From NCBI GenBank assembly GCA_965242795.1, contig OZ251505.1, positions 186,001 through 250,000 on the forward strand: a DNA stretch of 64,000 nucleotides, read 5' to 3'. Numbering within the stretch: position 1 is the stretch's first letter; each line of letters opens with the position of its first letter. The notes under the pieces are model-generated. The model was not told the origin of the DNA and made no database searches. It worked only from the letters and a program-made list of their open reading frames with translations. Shown here in pieces: positions 52,288 through 61,329 of this stretch. The stretch is from Bin18 sp965242795 (GTDB taxonomy: Bacteria; Desulfobacterota; Binatia; Bin18). Made by a program: the position numbers and the translations under genes.

Positions 52288-52533
52288 CTATTTCGGCGGT
52301 GCGGTGCGTTCAATCAACGCTTGGAGCGCCTTCATGGCCTCGGCGTGCTGTTCGCGACGGTCTTCCCGGTCGGCCTGCAATTCGGCGCTCCGGGTGTCCG
52401 AGGAACGGCGCATGACGCGGAAGCCGTACAGGACCAGACTCGACGACACGACAAGGGTGATGCCGGTCTGCCAGTAGCCGGCGGTGATGGTGGCCTGTTG
52501 CAGGGCGAGGTTGGCGATCTCGTATTCGGACAT
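52288..52533 (-). CDS. Small membrane protein with helical tail (tandem paralogue 2)
   Basis: 81 residues from ATG 52533 (AAAGGAG upstream). N-terminal 'MSEYEIANLALQQATITAGY', one membrane helix (about 20-40) and a charged helical tail ending MKALQALIERTAPPK. Near-identical in its first 45 and last 15 residues to the gene at 52705-53028, so the two arose by tandem duplication. Function is not known. Confidence 0.65.
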   Translation of the reverse strand: MSEYEIANLALQQATITAGYWQTGITLVVSSSLVLYGFRVMRRSSDTRSAELQADREDRREQHAEAMKALQALIERTAPPK

Positions 52534-52704
52534 GCTGGCGCGCTCCTTTTGCGTCGTTCCATGAGGGAATGACATACAAGATGATTCTCCATCTTCTCCT
52601 AGCCTACCTATCATGCTCTTCTGGCCGAAACCCCTCGACCTGTGAAGGTTCGTTGACAATGAGCTTTCGTCGACCCGCCGAAGGATCGCTTTCAATCCAT
52701 TTTC

Positions 52705-53028
52705 CTATCCGGGCGGTGCGGTGCGTTCAATCAACGCCTGCAGCGCCTTCATGGCCTCGATGTGGCGCTCTTCGGAGGCTTTCATAGCTTCGATGTGGCG
52801 CTCTTCGGAGACTCTCATGACTTCGGTGTGGCGTTGCTCGGCGGCCGTCATAGCTTCGGTATGCTGTTGGGTAGTCTCGACGCGGCGCTGCTTCGTTCCC
52901 TGGCGCATGATGTGGAAGCCGTACAGGACCAGACTCGACGACACCGCAAGGGTGATGCCGGTCTGCCAGTAGCCGGCAGTGATGGTGGCCTGCTGCAAGG
53001 CGAGGTTGGCGATCTCGTATTCGGACAT
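52705..53028 (-). CDS. Small membrane protein with repeat helical tail (tandem paralogue 1)
   Basis: 107 residues, same head as the 81-residue gene. The tail is longer and built of repeats ('SEERHIEAMKA' twice, then 'LQALIERTAPP'), likely a coiled coil. Ribosome site AAAGGAGG before ATG 53028. The size difference between the pair comes from the number of tail repeats. Confidence 0.65.
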   Translation of the reverse strand: MSEYEIANLALQQATITAGYWQTGITLAVSSSLVLYGFHIMRQGTKQRRVETTQQHTEAMTAAEQRHTEVMRVSEERHIEAMKASEERHIEAMKALQALIERTAPPG

Positions 53029-53142
53029 GCTGGCACCCTCCTTTCCGTCGTTTGATGATCGTCATTTACCGGCGTCGAGAACTTGCCGGGCGGCTGCCGC
53101 CGCACCTTCGAGAGAGAACCGGGCTTCTTGTCGGCCGACGGC

Positions 53143-55530
53143 TTATCCCCCTTGAACGTCTGCCGCCCCCCGCCCGCGGTCGATCAGCGACAGGACGCGC
53201 TCCGGGGTGAGCGGCAGTTCGTTGACGCGCACGCCGAAGGGCGACAGCGCGTCGGCGACCGCGTTGGCAATCGCGGCCGGCGGCGCGATGGCGCCCCCCT
53301 CGCCCATGCCCTTGATGCCGTTCAGCGTGTATGGCGACGGCGTCTCGATGTGGGCGATCTCGACCGCGGGCACGTCGGTCGCGGTGGGAAGCAGATAATC
53401 CATGAACGTGCCGGTCAGGAATTGGCCGGCGTCGTCGTACACCAGATGCTCGTACAGCGCGGAGCCGATGCCCTGCGCCACGCCGCCCTGAATCTGGCCA
53501 TCGACGATGATCGGGTTGATGATCGTGCCGCAGTCCTCCACCACGACGTAGCGCAGCAACGCGACCCGGCCGGTTTCGACGTCCACCTCGACCGCGGCCA
53601 CGTGCGTGGCGTTGGAATGCGTGATGGGCGGCGGTTCGTACGTGACGGTGACGTCCAGCGCGGCGTCCTCGTCGGGCGGCAGGCTGCTCGGGTTGACGAT
53701 GATGCGGGCGGCCAACTCGCGGATGGACACGATCCGCACCGCCCCTTCGGCCCGCCGCACCCAGCCTTCGGCCAACTCCAAATCTCGAGACGGGATCTCG
53801 GTCAGGCGCGAGGCGATGCGCAGCAGCTTGTCGCGCAGTTCGCGTGAGGCGGTGATGACCGCGCCGCCGCCGGTCACGGCGCTACGGCTGGCCCACGTGC
53901 CCCAGCCGCGCGGCGTGGCCTGGGTGTCGCCCTGTATGACGGTCACGTCCTCGACCGCGACGCCGAGCTCGTCGGCCACGAGTTGGGCGTACATGGTGTG
54001 ATGCCCCTGGCCGTGCGAATGCGTGCCGACGAAGACGCTGACCTTACCCGACTGGTCGAGGCGCATACTCGCCACTTCGTAGCCGCCGATCTTGACGCCG
54101 AAGCTGTCGAACACTGCGGAGTTGTGCGCGGTGCCCTCGACGTAGGAGCCGATGCCGACCCCGAGATACCGGCCACATTCGCGGCCGCGACACTGTCGGG
54201 CGCGAAAGTCCGCGTAGCCCAGAACGTCGAGCGCCTGTTGCAACGCTTCCCGGTGGCTGCCGCTTTCGATTTCGGCGCCCATGATCGTAGTGTACGGATG
54301 TTCGTCCGCGGCGACCATGTTCCGCAACCGGACGTCGGCCGGGTCCAGGCCGAGTTCGGCCGCGGCCACGTCCAACAGGCGCTCCATGACCAGCACCGCA
54401 ATCGGGATGCCGACCCCGCGATACACGCCGATGGACGGTTTGTTCGTGGCGACCGAGCAGGTCTCCATCTCGAAGGCCGGAATCTTGTACGGTCCGGACA
54501 TGGTGCCGGCGGCGTGCTTGGGCTCGAAAGACGATCCCCAGGGGTAGGACGAATAGCCGCCCGCGTCCCCGAGAAACCGCGCCCGCACCCCGCGGATGGT
54601 GCCGTCACGGTCCAAGGCGAGTTCCGCGGTCACGATCTGATGTTTGGCGTGCAGGGATGCGGACAAGTGTTCGCGGCGGTCCTCGATCCACTTGACCGGC
54701 TGGCCGAGTTCGCGTGCGAGATAGGTGACCAGCACTTCCTCGGGGAAGGGATGCGCCTTGAGCCCGAACCCGCCGCCCACGTCCGGCGCAATCACCCGGA
54801 TACGGTGTTCGGGCAGGCGCAGCAGCGACGCCAAGCTGGCGCGCAGGGTGTGCGGCACCTGGGTGGACGACCACACCGTCAGCGCGTCGCCGGCGGCGTC
54901 GTAGTGGGCCACGCAGCCGCGCGTCTCCATCGGGACGGCCATGTGCCGGTTGGTCACGAAACGGTCGGCCACGACGCAGGCCGCGTCCCGGAACGCGGCG
55001 CCGACCTCGCCGATGCGGGCCTCGAAACGCTCCATCACGTTGTCGCCCCACTCGTCGTGCACGAGCGGCGCGCCCGCTTCCAGCGCCCGTTCCATGTCGG
55101 CGACCGGCTCCAGGGGTTCGTACTCGACCGCGACGAGTTCCGCGGCGTCCTCCGCGACGTAGCGGTCGGTCGCGACGACCGCGGCGACCATGTCGCCGAC
55201 GAAGCGCACCTTGTCGTGAGTCAGCACGCGCCAGTCGCACGGCTTGTAGGACGGCACCTTGTCCGCGTCGAACTCGACGCGCAGCGGGGCGATCGCGTCC
55301 ATCACGTCGCGTCCGGTGAGCACCCGCCGGACTCCGGGCAGCGCCGCGGCCGCTTCGACGTCGATGGACTCGATTCTGGCGTGGGGATACGGGCTGCGGA
55401 CGAAGGCGACCGACACCGTGTCGGGCAGGTGCAGGTCGTCCACGTATTGCGTGCGGCCCAGCAGCACGCGCGGGTCTTCGACCCGGCGCACTTCGGCGCC
55501 CAGCATCTTCCCGGTCCCCTGCCGACTCAT
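53143..55530 (-). CDS. Xanthine dehydrogenase-family molybdopterin subunit (CoxL-like), copy 2
   Basis: 795 residues. Large subunit of the molybdenum hydroxylase family. Landmarks: 'VGAEVRRVEDPRVLLG'-type start (MLGAEVRRVEDP), 'DVGGGFGLKAH', active-site loop VYRGVGIP near residue 367 and the catalytic Glu in GEGGAIAPP near 741. The loop is YRGVG, closer to form-II-type YRGAG than to the AYxCSFR loop of genuine CO dehydrogenase, so CO oxidation is unlikely. It lies 43 bp after its paralogue and shares its operon with the Fe-S and FAD subunits. Substrates of this class are aromatic heterocycles, aldehydes or purines. Confidence 0.88.
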   Translation of the reverse strand: MSRQGTGKMLGAEVRRVEDPRVLLGRTQYVDDLHLPDTVSVAFVRSPYPHARIESIDVEAAAALPGVRRVLTGRDVMDAIAPLRVEFDADKVPSYKPCDWRVLTHDKVRFVGDMVAAVVATDRYVAEDAAELVAVEYEPLEPVADMERALEAGAPLVHDEWGDNVMERFEARIGEVGAAFRDAACVVADRFVTNRHMAVPMETRGCVAHYDAAGDALTVWSSTQVPHTLRASLASLLRLPEHRIRVIAPDVGGGFGLKAHPFPEEVLVTYLARELGQPVKWIEDRREHLSASLHAKHQIVTAELALDRDGTIRGVRARFLGDAGGYSSYPWGSSFEPKHAAGTMSGPYKIPAFEMETCSVATNKPSIGVYRGVGIPIAVLVMERLLDVAAAELGLDPADVRLRNMVAADEHPYTTIMGAEIESGSHREALQQALDVLGYADFRARQCRGRECGRYLGVGIGSYVEGTAHNSAVFDSFGVKIGGYEVASMRLDQSGKVSVFVGTHSHGQGHHTMYAQLVADELGVAVEDVTVIQGDTQATPRGWGTWASRSAVTGGGAVITASRELRDKLLRIASRLTEIPSRDLELAEGWVRRAEGAVRIVSIRELAARIIVNPSSLPPDEDAALDVTVTYEPPPITHSNATHVAAVEVDVETGRVALLRYVVVEDCGTIINPIIVDGQIQGGVAQGIGSALYEHLVYDDAGQFLTGTFMDYLLPTATDVPAVEIAHIETPSPYTLNGIKGMGEGGAIAPPAAIANAVADALSPFGVRVNELPLTPERVLSLIDRGRGAADVQGG

Positions 55531-55573
55531 GTCGCGTCTTCCCGCGGCCCGTCGTCCCGCCGGTCGGCGCGCA

Positions 55574-57937
55574 TCAGGCCGCGGCCTTCGTCCGGTCGAT
55601 CCATGCCAGCACGCGCTCCGGCGTGATGGGCAGGGCGTTCACGCGCACGTCGAACGGGGCGAGCGCATCGGCCACGGCATTGGCAATCGCCGCGGGCGGT
55701 GCAATGGCCCCGCCCTCCCCCATGCCTTTGATGCCGTGCGGCGTGTGGGGCGAGGGGCTTTCGATGTGCCCGATTTCCACCGCCGGCACGTCGGCCGCGG
55801 TCGGCACCAGATAATCCATCAGCGTGCCGGTGAGCAGTTGGCCGGTGTCGTCATAGACGGCCTGCTCGTACAGCGCCATGCCGATGCCCTGTGCCACCCC
55901 GCCCTGAATCTGCCCGTCCACGACCAGCGGATTGATGATCGTGCCGCAGTCCTCCACCACGACGTAGCGCAATAGGCCGACGTGGCCCGTGTCGACGTCC
56001 ACCTCGACGACCGCGAGATGGGTGGAGTTGGCGTGCGTGGACGGCGGCGGCTCGTAATGCGCGGTCGCTTCCAAGCCGGGTTCTTCGTCCCGCGGCAGGC
56101 TGCCGGACAGCACGCGCCGCGCCACGTCGGGGAGCGGCAGGAGCGGCGTATCGTGCCCGCGGCGGCGAACCGTCCCCTCGGCGAGTTCCAGTTCCGCGTC
56201 CGGCACTTCGGTCAGGCGCGAGGCGATGCGTACGATCTTGTCGCGCAGCTTGTGCGCCGCGCTGGAAATGGCGCCCCCGCCGGTGACCGCGCTACGGCTG
56301 CCCCAGGTGCCCATGCCGTACGGGACGGCGTTGGTGTCGCCCTCGACGATGCGCACGTCGGTGAGCGGCACGCCGAGTTCGTCCGCGGCGACCTGGGCCA
56401 GCGTGGTTTCGTGACTCTGGCCGTGGGAGTGGGTGCCGACCAGCACCGTGACCTTGCCGGCGGCGTCCATGCGCACGGTCGCCGACTCGTAGCCGCCCAG
56501 GTCGAGCCCCATGGACGCGAACGCCGCGGAACTCGGGGCCGTGCCTTCCACGTAGCAGCCGAGGCCGACGCCCAGGTAGCGGCCTTCCGCCCGGGCGTGC
56601 CGTTGCGCGTCTCTCAGCGCGGCATAGTCGGCCATGTCCAACGCCTTTTGCAGCGCCTCGCGGTGGCTGCCGCTCTCGATCTCCGCACCGATGATCGTCC
56701 GGTACGGGTGCGCGTCGATCATGTTGCGCAAGCGTAACTCGGCCGGGTCGATGCCCAGTTTGCGCGCGGCCAGATCCATCAGCCGTTCCGTCGCCAGCAC
56801 GCCGATCGGCAGGCCGACGCCGCGGTACACGCCGATGGTCGTCTTGTTCGTCGCGACCGACACGGCCTCGAAGCCGAACGCCGGCGTCTTGTACGGCCCG
56901 GGCATACTCGACGCCGCGTGGCCGCCTTCGAACGCGGAACTCCAGGGATATTCCGTATAGGCGCCGACGTCGCTGACGAACCGGCCGCGCATCCCCAGGA
57001 TGGTCCCGTCGCGCGTCAGCGCAAGTTCGGCGTGGACGGTCTGCTGCTTGGCGTGCAGGGCCGCGGACAGGTTCTCGCGGCGATCCTCGATCCACTTGAC
57101 CGGCCGCGCCAGCCGACGGGCCAGATACGCGGCGACCGCCTCCTCGGGAAACAGGTGCGCCTTCTGTCCGAACCCGCCGCCCACGTCCGGGGCCACGACG
57201 CGGATGTGGTGTTCGGGGAAGTCGAGCACCAGCGCCAGATGGGAACGCAGGACGTGCGGCACCTGTGTGGACGACCAGACCGTCAGCGTATCGGTCGCCG
57301 GCTCGAACGCGGCCACGCAGCCGCGCGTCTCCATCGGCAGCGCCGTATGGCGTCCGGTGGTGAACCGTTCGGAGACCACGCACTCCGCGTCCTGAAACGC
57401 GCGGGCGACCTCGCCGATTTCGGCGTGCAGGGTCTGCATGACGTTGTCGCCCCACTCCTCGTGCACGAGCGGCGCGCCGGGTGCGAGCGCCTGCTCGGCA
57501 TCGTGGACGACCGGGAGCGGGTCGTAGTCCACCTCGACCAGCGCCGCGGCGTCCTCGGCCGCATAGCGGTCCGTGGCGACGACCGCGGCGACCGCCTCGC
57601 CCACGAAACGGACCTTGTCGCGCGCCAGCACGGGCCAATCGCACGCCTTGTGCGTCGGCGCCTTGGCCGGGTCGTATTCCACGCGCAGCGGCTTGACGGA
57701 TTCGGCGATATCGGCGCCCGTCAGGACCATCTGGACGTCGGCGCGAGCCGCCGCGGCGTGCGCGTCGATCGACAGAATGCGGGCGTGTGCGTGCGGGCTG
57801 CGCACGAAGGCGACCGCGGCGGCATCGGGCAGGACGAGATCGTCCACGTACTGCGACTTGCCCAGCAAGACGCGCGGGTCCTCGACGCGGCGCACCTCGG
57901 CGCCGACCATCTTTCCGGTACCGCCGCGCTGCGCCAT
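55574..57937 (-). CDS. Xanthine dehydrogenase-family molybdopterin subunit (CoxL-like), copy 1
   Basis: 787 residues from ATG 57937; the longer open frame is an unconserved extension across the upstream gene. Same order as the downstream paralogue: MVGAEVRRVEDP, DVGGGFGQKAH, loop VYRGVGLP near 370 and GEGGAIAPP near 742. The two copies are clearly homologous throughout. It starts 17 bp downstream of the [2Fe-2S] subunit stop, which fits an M-S-L-L operon. Confidence 0.88.
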   Translation of the reverse strand: MAQRGGTGKMVGAEVRRVEDPRVLLGKSQYVDDLVLPDAAAVAFVRSPHAHARILSIDAHAAAARADVQMVLTGADIAESVKPLRVEYDPAKAPTHKACDWPVLARDKVRFVGEAVAAVVATDRYAAEDAAALVEVDYDPLPVVHDAEQALAPGAPLVHEEWGDNVMQTLHAEIGEVARAFQDAECVVSERFTTGRHTALPMETRGCVAAFEPATDTLTVWSSTQVPHVLRSHLALVLDFPEHHIRVVAPDVGGGFGQKAHLFPEEAVAAYLARRLARPVKWIEDRRENLSAALHAKQQTVHAELALTRDGTILGMRGRFVSDVGAYTEYPWSSAFEGGHAASSMPGPYKTPAFGFEAVSVATNKTTIGVYRGVGLPIGVLATERLMDLAARKLGIDPAELRLRNMIDAHPYRTIIGAEIESGSHREALQKALDMADYAALRDAQRHARAEGRYLGVGLGCYVEGTAPSSAAFASMGLDLGGYESATVRMDAAGKVTVLVGTHSHGQSHETTLAQVAADELGVPLTDVRIVEGDTNAVPYGMGTWGSRSAVTGGGAISSAAHKLRDKIVRIASRLTEVPDAELELAEGTVRRRGHDTPLLPLPDVARRVLSGSLPRDEEPGLEATAHYEPPPSTHANSTHLAVVEVDVDTGHVGLLRYVVVEDCGTIINPLVVDGQIQGGVAQGIGMALYEQAVYDDTGQLLTGTLMDYLVPTAADVPAVEIGHIESPSPHTPHGIKGMGEGGAIAPPAAIANAVADALAPFDVRVNALPITPERVLAWIDRTKAAA

Positions 57938-57954
57938 CCCCGACCTTTCGACGC

Positions 57955-58470
57955 CTACGCGGATGGGCCGTCCGCCGCGCTGGCGCCGGACCGTTCGGCG
58001 ACCGCGCGCACCGCCCTGACGATGTTGGCGTAGCCCGTGCAGCGGCACAGATTGCCGGACAGCGCAAGGCGGATTTCGTCTTCCGAGGGATGGGGCGTTT
58101 TCTGCAACACGTCCACCGCGGTCATGAGAAACCCGGAGGTGCAGAAGCCGCACTGCAAGGCGTGGTGGTCCCAGAACGCCTGTTGCAGGGGGTGCAGTTC
58201 GTCGCCGTCGGCCAAGCCCTCCAGCGTCCGGATGTCGGCTCCGTCGGCTTGGACCGCGAACAGCAGGCACGACCGCACGCTTTCGCCGTCCACGATGATC
58301 GTGCACGCACCGCACACGCCGTGTTCGCAACCCAGATGGGTGGCGGTCAGCCCGAGGTCGTGCCGGAGGAAATCGGCCAGCAGCCGCCGCGCTTCGACCG
58401 GGCGTTCGTACTCCCGGCCGTTCACGCGAACGCGAATGGTCTGGCGGGCGGCGAACCCGGAATCCTCCAT
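57955..58470 (-). CDS. Molybdenum hydroxylase [2Fe-2S] subunit (CoxS-like)
   Basis: 171 residues. Plant-type ferredoxin cluster motif GCEHGVCGAC plus Cys of SCLLFA, and the second cluster CGFCTSGF with LSGNLCRCTGY. This small subunit carries electrons from the molybdopterin site to the FAD subunit. It sits between the FAD and molybdopterin subunit genes. Confidence 0.93.
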   Translation of the reverse strand: MEDSGFAARQTIRVRVNGREYERPVEARRLLADFLRHDLGLTATHLGCEHGVCGACTIIVDGESVRSCLLFAVQADGADIRTLEGLADGDELHPLQQAFWDHHALQCGFCTSGFLMTAVDVLQKTPHPSEDEIRLALSGNLCRCTGYANIVRAVRAVAERSGASAADGPSA

Positions 58471-58545
58471 GCGGTCACCCTCCTTGTCGGTTGCGGGCCG
58501 TTTGCCGGTGCGGGAGCAACGAATGCGGAGCGGAACGGAACCGCG

Positions 58546-59427
58546 CTACGCCGCTGCCTCACCCGCCTTGTCCCACGCCTCGCGCAACGCCCGGACGCCG
58601 AGCACCTTGACCATGCGCCGCCGATACTCCGCGGAACCGTGTACGTCGCCCGACGGCTCGACCGCATCCGCGGCGCGTTGCGCGGCCCGGTCGATCTCCG
58701 CGGCGTCGTCCGCGCGGGTGCCGGTAAGGATCGACTCGATTTCGGGAACGTGGAGCGGCGTGTCGTGCGCGCCACCGACTGCCAACGCGGCCGCGGTGCA
58801 GCGCCCGTCGTCCGCCACGGCCAACTGACACGCGACCGCGGCGATCGCAAAGTCGCCCGGCCGGCGGCACAGTTCCTGAAACCCCCATACGGCGCCCGCG
58901 GGCGCGACCGGAAACCGCACCTCACACAGAATTTCCTGCGGCTCGATGGCCGTCATCAGCGGCGCCACGAAGAACTCGCGCGCCGGCACGGTACGGGTTG
59001 CCGCCCGGGAGCGCAGCACGAATTGCGCATCCAGTGCCACGGCCACGAGCGGCCACTCGGCCGCGGGGTCGGCGTGGACGAGGCTGCCGCCAATGGTGCC
59101 GCGGTTCCGAATCGCCAAGTGCCCGACTTCGGCCGCGGCCCGCGTCAGCAACGGTTGCGCCGCCTCGACCTCCGCGGACACCTCGATCTGCCGGTGGCGC
59201 GTCATGGCGCCGATGCACAGCATGTCGCCTTCGCGCCGGATGTACGCCAGTTCGTCCAGGCGGTTCAGATCGACGAGGCCGTCGACCGAGGCCATGCGCA
59301 GATTGAGAAGCGGGACGAGGCTCTGTCCGCCGGCGAGCAGTTTGGTATCTTCGCCGCCGGCCTGCAGCAGCGTCAGGGCCTCGTCGAGCGAGTCGGGGCG
59401 GGCATACGTAAACGGGGCGGGTTTCAC
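58546..59427 (-). CDS. Molybdenum hydroxylase FAD-binding subunit (CoxM-like)
   Basis: 293 residues. FAD-contact motifs LAGGQSLVPLL (about 31-41) and 'RNRGTIGGSLVHADPAAEW' mark the family. Starts with 'MKPAPFTYARPDSLDEALTLL', typical for CoxM proteins. First gene of the M-S-L-L operon; the promoter must lie in the repeat-rich gap upstream of 59427. Confidence 0.92.
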   Translation of the reverse strand: MKPAPFTYARPDSLDEALTLLQAGGEDTKLLAGGQSLVPLLNLRMASVDGLVDLNRLDELAYIRREGDMLCIGAMTRHRQIEVSAEVEAAQPLLTRAAAEVGHLAIRNRGTIGGSLVHADPAAEWPLVAVALDAQFVLRSRAATRTVPAREFFVAPLMTAIEPQEILCEVRFPVAPAGAVWGFQELCRRPGDFAIAAVACQLAVADDGRCTAAALAVGGAHDTPLHVPEIESILTGTRADDAAEIDRAAQRAADAVEPSGDVHGSAEYRRRMVKVLGVRALREAWDKAGEAAA

Positions 59428-59925
59428 TGGGTCCGGTTATCAGGTTTGCCGTGTACGGGCAAACAATCCGCCGCTTCAGGAGTGCATCGGTTCGAGATTT
59501 CCTTGGACGGAATGCCGTTCCTTCGTCATTCCGGCGAAAGCCGGAATCCAGGGGACACCCTCCTCCTCGCTGCGAAATACCGGCCAGGGCCGGGCCTCCA
59601 CCTTCCCCCTCTCCCTAGCCCTCTCCCGCTAGGGGAGAGGGGATCGAAACCCTATGCGGAGACGATTCCTGATCTACTACCATGCCTTCGGGAGTCTCCC
59701 GATTCGGGTTTCACGCCGTCCTTTGGTGTGTAGGGGACCCTCTGTGGTTCCTGAGCCTGTCGAAGGGTGGTCGCTCCGGGGACGGGCAGGCACAGGGGCC
59801 TGCCCCTACGACACTCTACAGTTCGAAATTCATGGATTCGTTCGTTGCTGTGGTCTGAGGGGACCCTCTCGGGATCGAGGGCAAGAAACGAGGATGTCCC
59901 CCAATCCAAAATCCACAATCAACAA
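59428..59925. other. 498-bp gap with four repeat families
   Basis: Divided among an inverted copy of the GGATTCC hairpin (59524-59551), a CCCTCTCCC palindrome (59600-59641), a CCTGAGCCTGTCGAAGGGT element (about 59752) and the start of the AT-rich heptamer array (from 59900). No gene seen. The promoter of the molybdenum hydroxylase operon must be near 59430-59500. Confidence 0.6.
59524..59551 (-). repeat. Hairpin repeat GGATTCC...GGAATGACG, copy 4
   Basis: CGTCATTCCGGC and GCCGGAATCCAG around GAAA, the reverse orientation of copies 1-3. Confidence 0.8.
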
Positions 59926-59941
59926 TCAACAATCAACAATT
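59900..59941 (+). repeat. AT-rich heptamer repeat array, left arm
   Basis: CCAATCCAAAATCCACAATC followed by AACAATC units (AACAATCAACAATCAACAAT). It overlaps the last five codons and stop of the FAD oxidoreductase gene. The right arm at 61097-61138 is its inverse. Confidence 0.85.
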
Positions 59942-61074
59942 CCCCCGCCCCCCTGCGCCCGCCGCGGCGCAAGTTCCTCCTCCGTCACGCCCAATTCGGC
60001 GGTCTCCGCGGGCAGCCGCCGATCGACGATCAACCCCGCGGTGCAGCGGGCCAACGCCGCGGAGGTCTGGATGCCGTAGCCGCCCTGCCCGGCCAGCCAG
60101 AAGAATCCGGGCCGCTCCGGGTCCATGCCGGCGACCGGAGTGCGGTGTTCGACGAAGCTGCGCAGCCCCGCCCATTTGCGTTTGATCGTGCGGATGTCCA
60201 AGGTCGTCGCGCGCTGAATCCGTTCGATGGCCACGGCGACGTCGTAGTCGTCGGGAAACACGTCGCAGGGCGGCATGGGCGTCTCGTCCGCGGGCGAGGC
60301 CAGAATGTCGCCCGATTCCGGTTTGAAATAGAAGTCTTCGCCTATGTCGGCGACCACGGGCCATGTCGCGGACTCGGTATCGCGTGGCGCGGCGAACGTG
60401 AACGCGGTGCGGCGTTTGGGCACCAGGCCGACCGGGCGGGCGCCGGCGAGCGTGCCGATCACGTCGCACCACGCCCCTGCGGCGTTGACGACCACCCCCG
60501 CGGCGTAGCGCGTTGCCGGCGTGCGGACTTCCCAGCCGGTGCCGGATCGCGTGAGGCCGGTCACCTCGGCGTCGGTGACGAGCCTGCCCCCGAGGACACG
60601 CACCCCGCGCAAGAAGCCCTGATGAATGGCGTGCACGTCGAGGTCCAGAGCATCGGGTTCCAGCACGCCCGCGGCCACGTAGTCACGGCGCAGAACCGGG
60701 CAAAGCTTGGCCGCCTCCGCGGCCGTGACCGCGTGAATGCCGGGGACCAGACGGCGGGCTTCGTCGAGACTCGCGGCCAATGCGGCGCGTTGGTCTTCGC
60801 GCGCGATCCAGAGCATCCGCCGCGGCGCAGTGAGCGGCTGTTCGGTGAAGCCGTCGGGCGGCTGCTCCAGAAACGGGCGCGTAGCGAGCGTCAGCCGCCG
60901 TACGGTCGGATTGCCGTAATTCTCGGTCAGGACTGCGGCCGAGCGGCCGGTGGAGTGGTGGCCGGCCACGGTTTCGCGCTCCAGCACGACGGTGCGACCG
61001 TGCGCCGCGAGTTCGTAGGCCGCGGAGGCGCCCGCGATGCCGGCGCCGATGACGAGAAAGTCGCAGGTTTCCAT
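59926..61074 (-). CDS. FAD-dependent amine/D-amino acid oxidase-like protein (DAO/glycine oxidase fold)
   Basis: 382 residues. N-terminal FAD motif FLVIGAGIAGASAAYEL (about 6-22) and 'RETVAGHHSTGRSAAVL', then 'NAAGAWCDVIG' and the C-terminal 'GPGF'-like 'RPGFFWLAGQGGYGIQTSAA'. This is the DAO fold (glycine oxidase, sarcosine oxidase, D-amino acid dehydrogenase type). The final IVDC and stop codon are encoded by the AT-rich heptamer repeat, so the native C-terminus may have been replaced. Substrate is open. Confidence 0.82.
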   Translation of the reverse strand: METCDFLVIGAGIAGASAAYELAAHGRTVVLERETVAGHHSTGRSAAVLTENYGNPTVRRLTLATRPFLEQPPDGFTEQPLTAPRRMLWIAREDQRAALAASLDEARRLVPGIHAVTAAEAAKLCPVLRRDYVAAGVLEPDALDLDVHAIHQGFLRGVRVLGGRLVTDAEVTGLTRSGTGWEVRTPATRYAAGVVVNAAGAWCDVIGTLAGARPVGLVPKRRTAFTFAAPRDTESATWPVVADIGEDFYFKPESGDILASPADETPMPPCDVFPDDYDVAVAIERIQRATTLDIRTIKRKWAGLRSFVEHRTPVAGMDPERPGFFWLAGQGGYGIQTSAALARCTAGLIVDRRLPAETAELGVTEEELAPRRAQGGGGIVDC

Positions 61075-61096
61075 GTGGCTCCCGGAAAAATAGAGC

Positions 61097-61138
61097 GATT
61101 GTCAATTGTGAATTGTGGATTGTGGATTTTTGATTGTA
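61097..61138 (-). repeat. AT-rich heptamer repeat array, right arm
   Basis: GATTGTCAATTGTGAATTGT then GGATTGTGGATTTTTGATTG: the reverse complement of the array at 59900. The two arms bracket the FAD oxidoreductase gene. Confidence 0.8.
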
Positions 61139-61329
61139 GGGCGCTGAGCTTGCGGTGCCTTGAGCTTGGTCCCTGAGCCTGTCGAAGGGTGTCGAAAGAT
61201 CGAAACGTGGGTTGTGGATTGAGGGCGTAAGGCGTTCCCGTGTCCTAGCGCCGCGGCGGGGGACGGCGCAATCCGGGCGCGAATGTGGTATGCCGGCCGC
61301 GACTGTCAACCGCAAACAAGGAGGTAGGT

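Noticed and set aside
53143..58470. Carbon monoxide dehydrogenase (form I)
   Set aside because: Active-site loops of both large subunits read YRGVG, not the Cys-containing AYxCSFR loop.
59900..59941. CRISPR or origin-like AT repeat
   Set aside because: Heptamer array with inverse copy; no spacers and no DnaA boxes or oriC genes.
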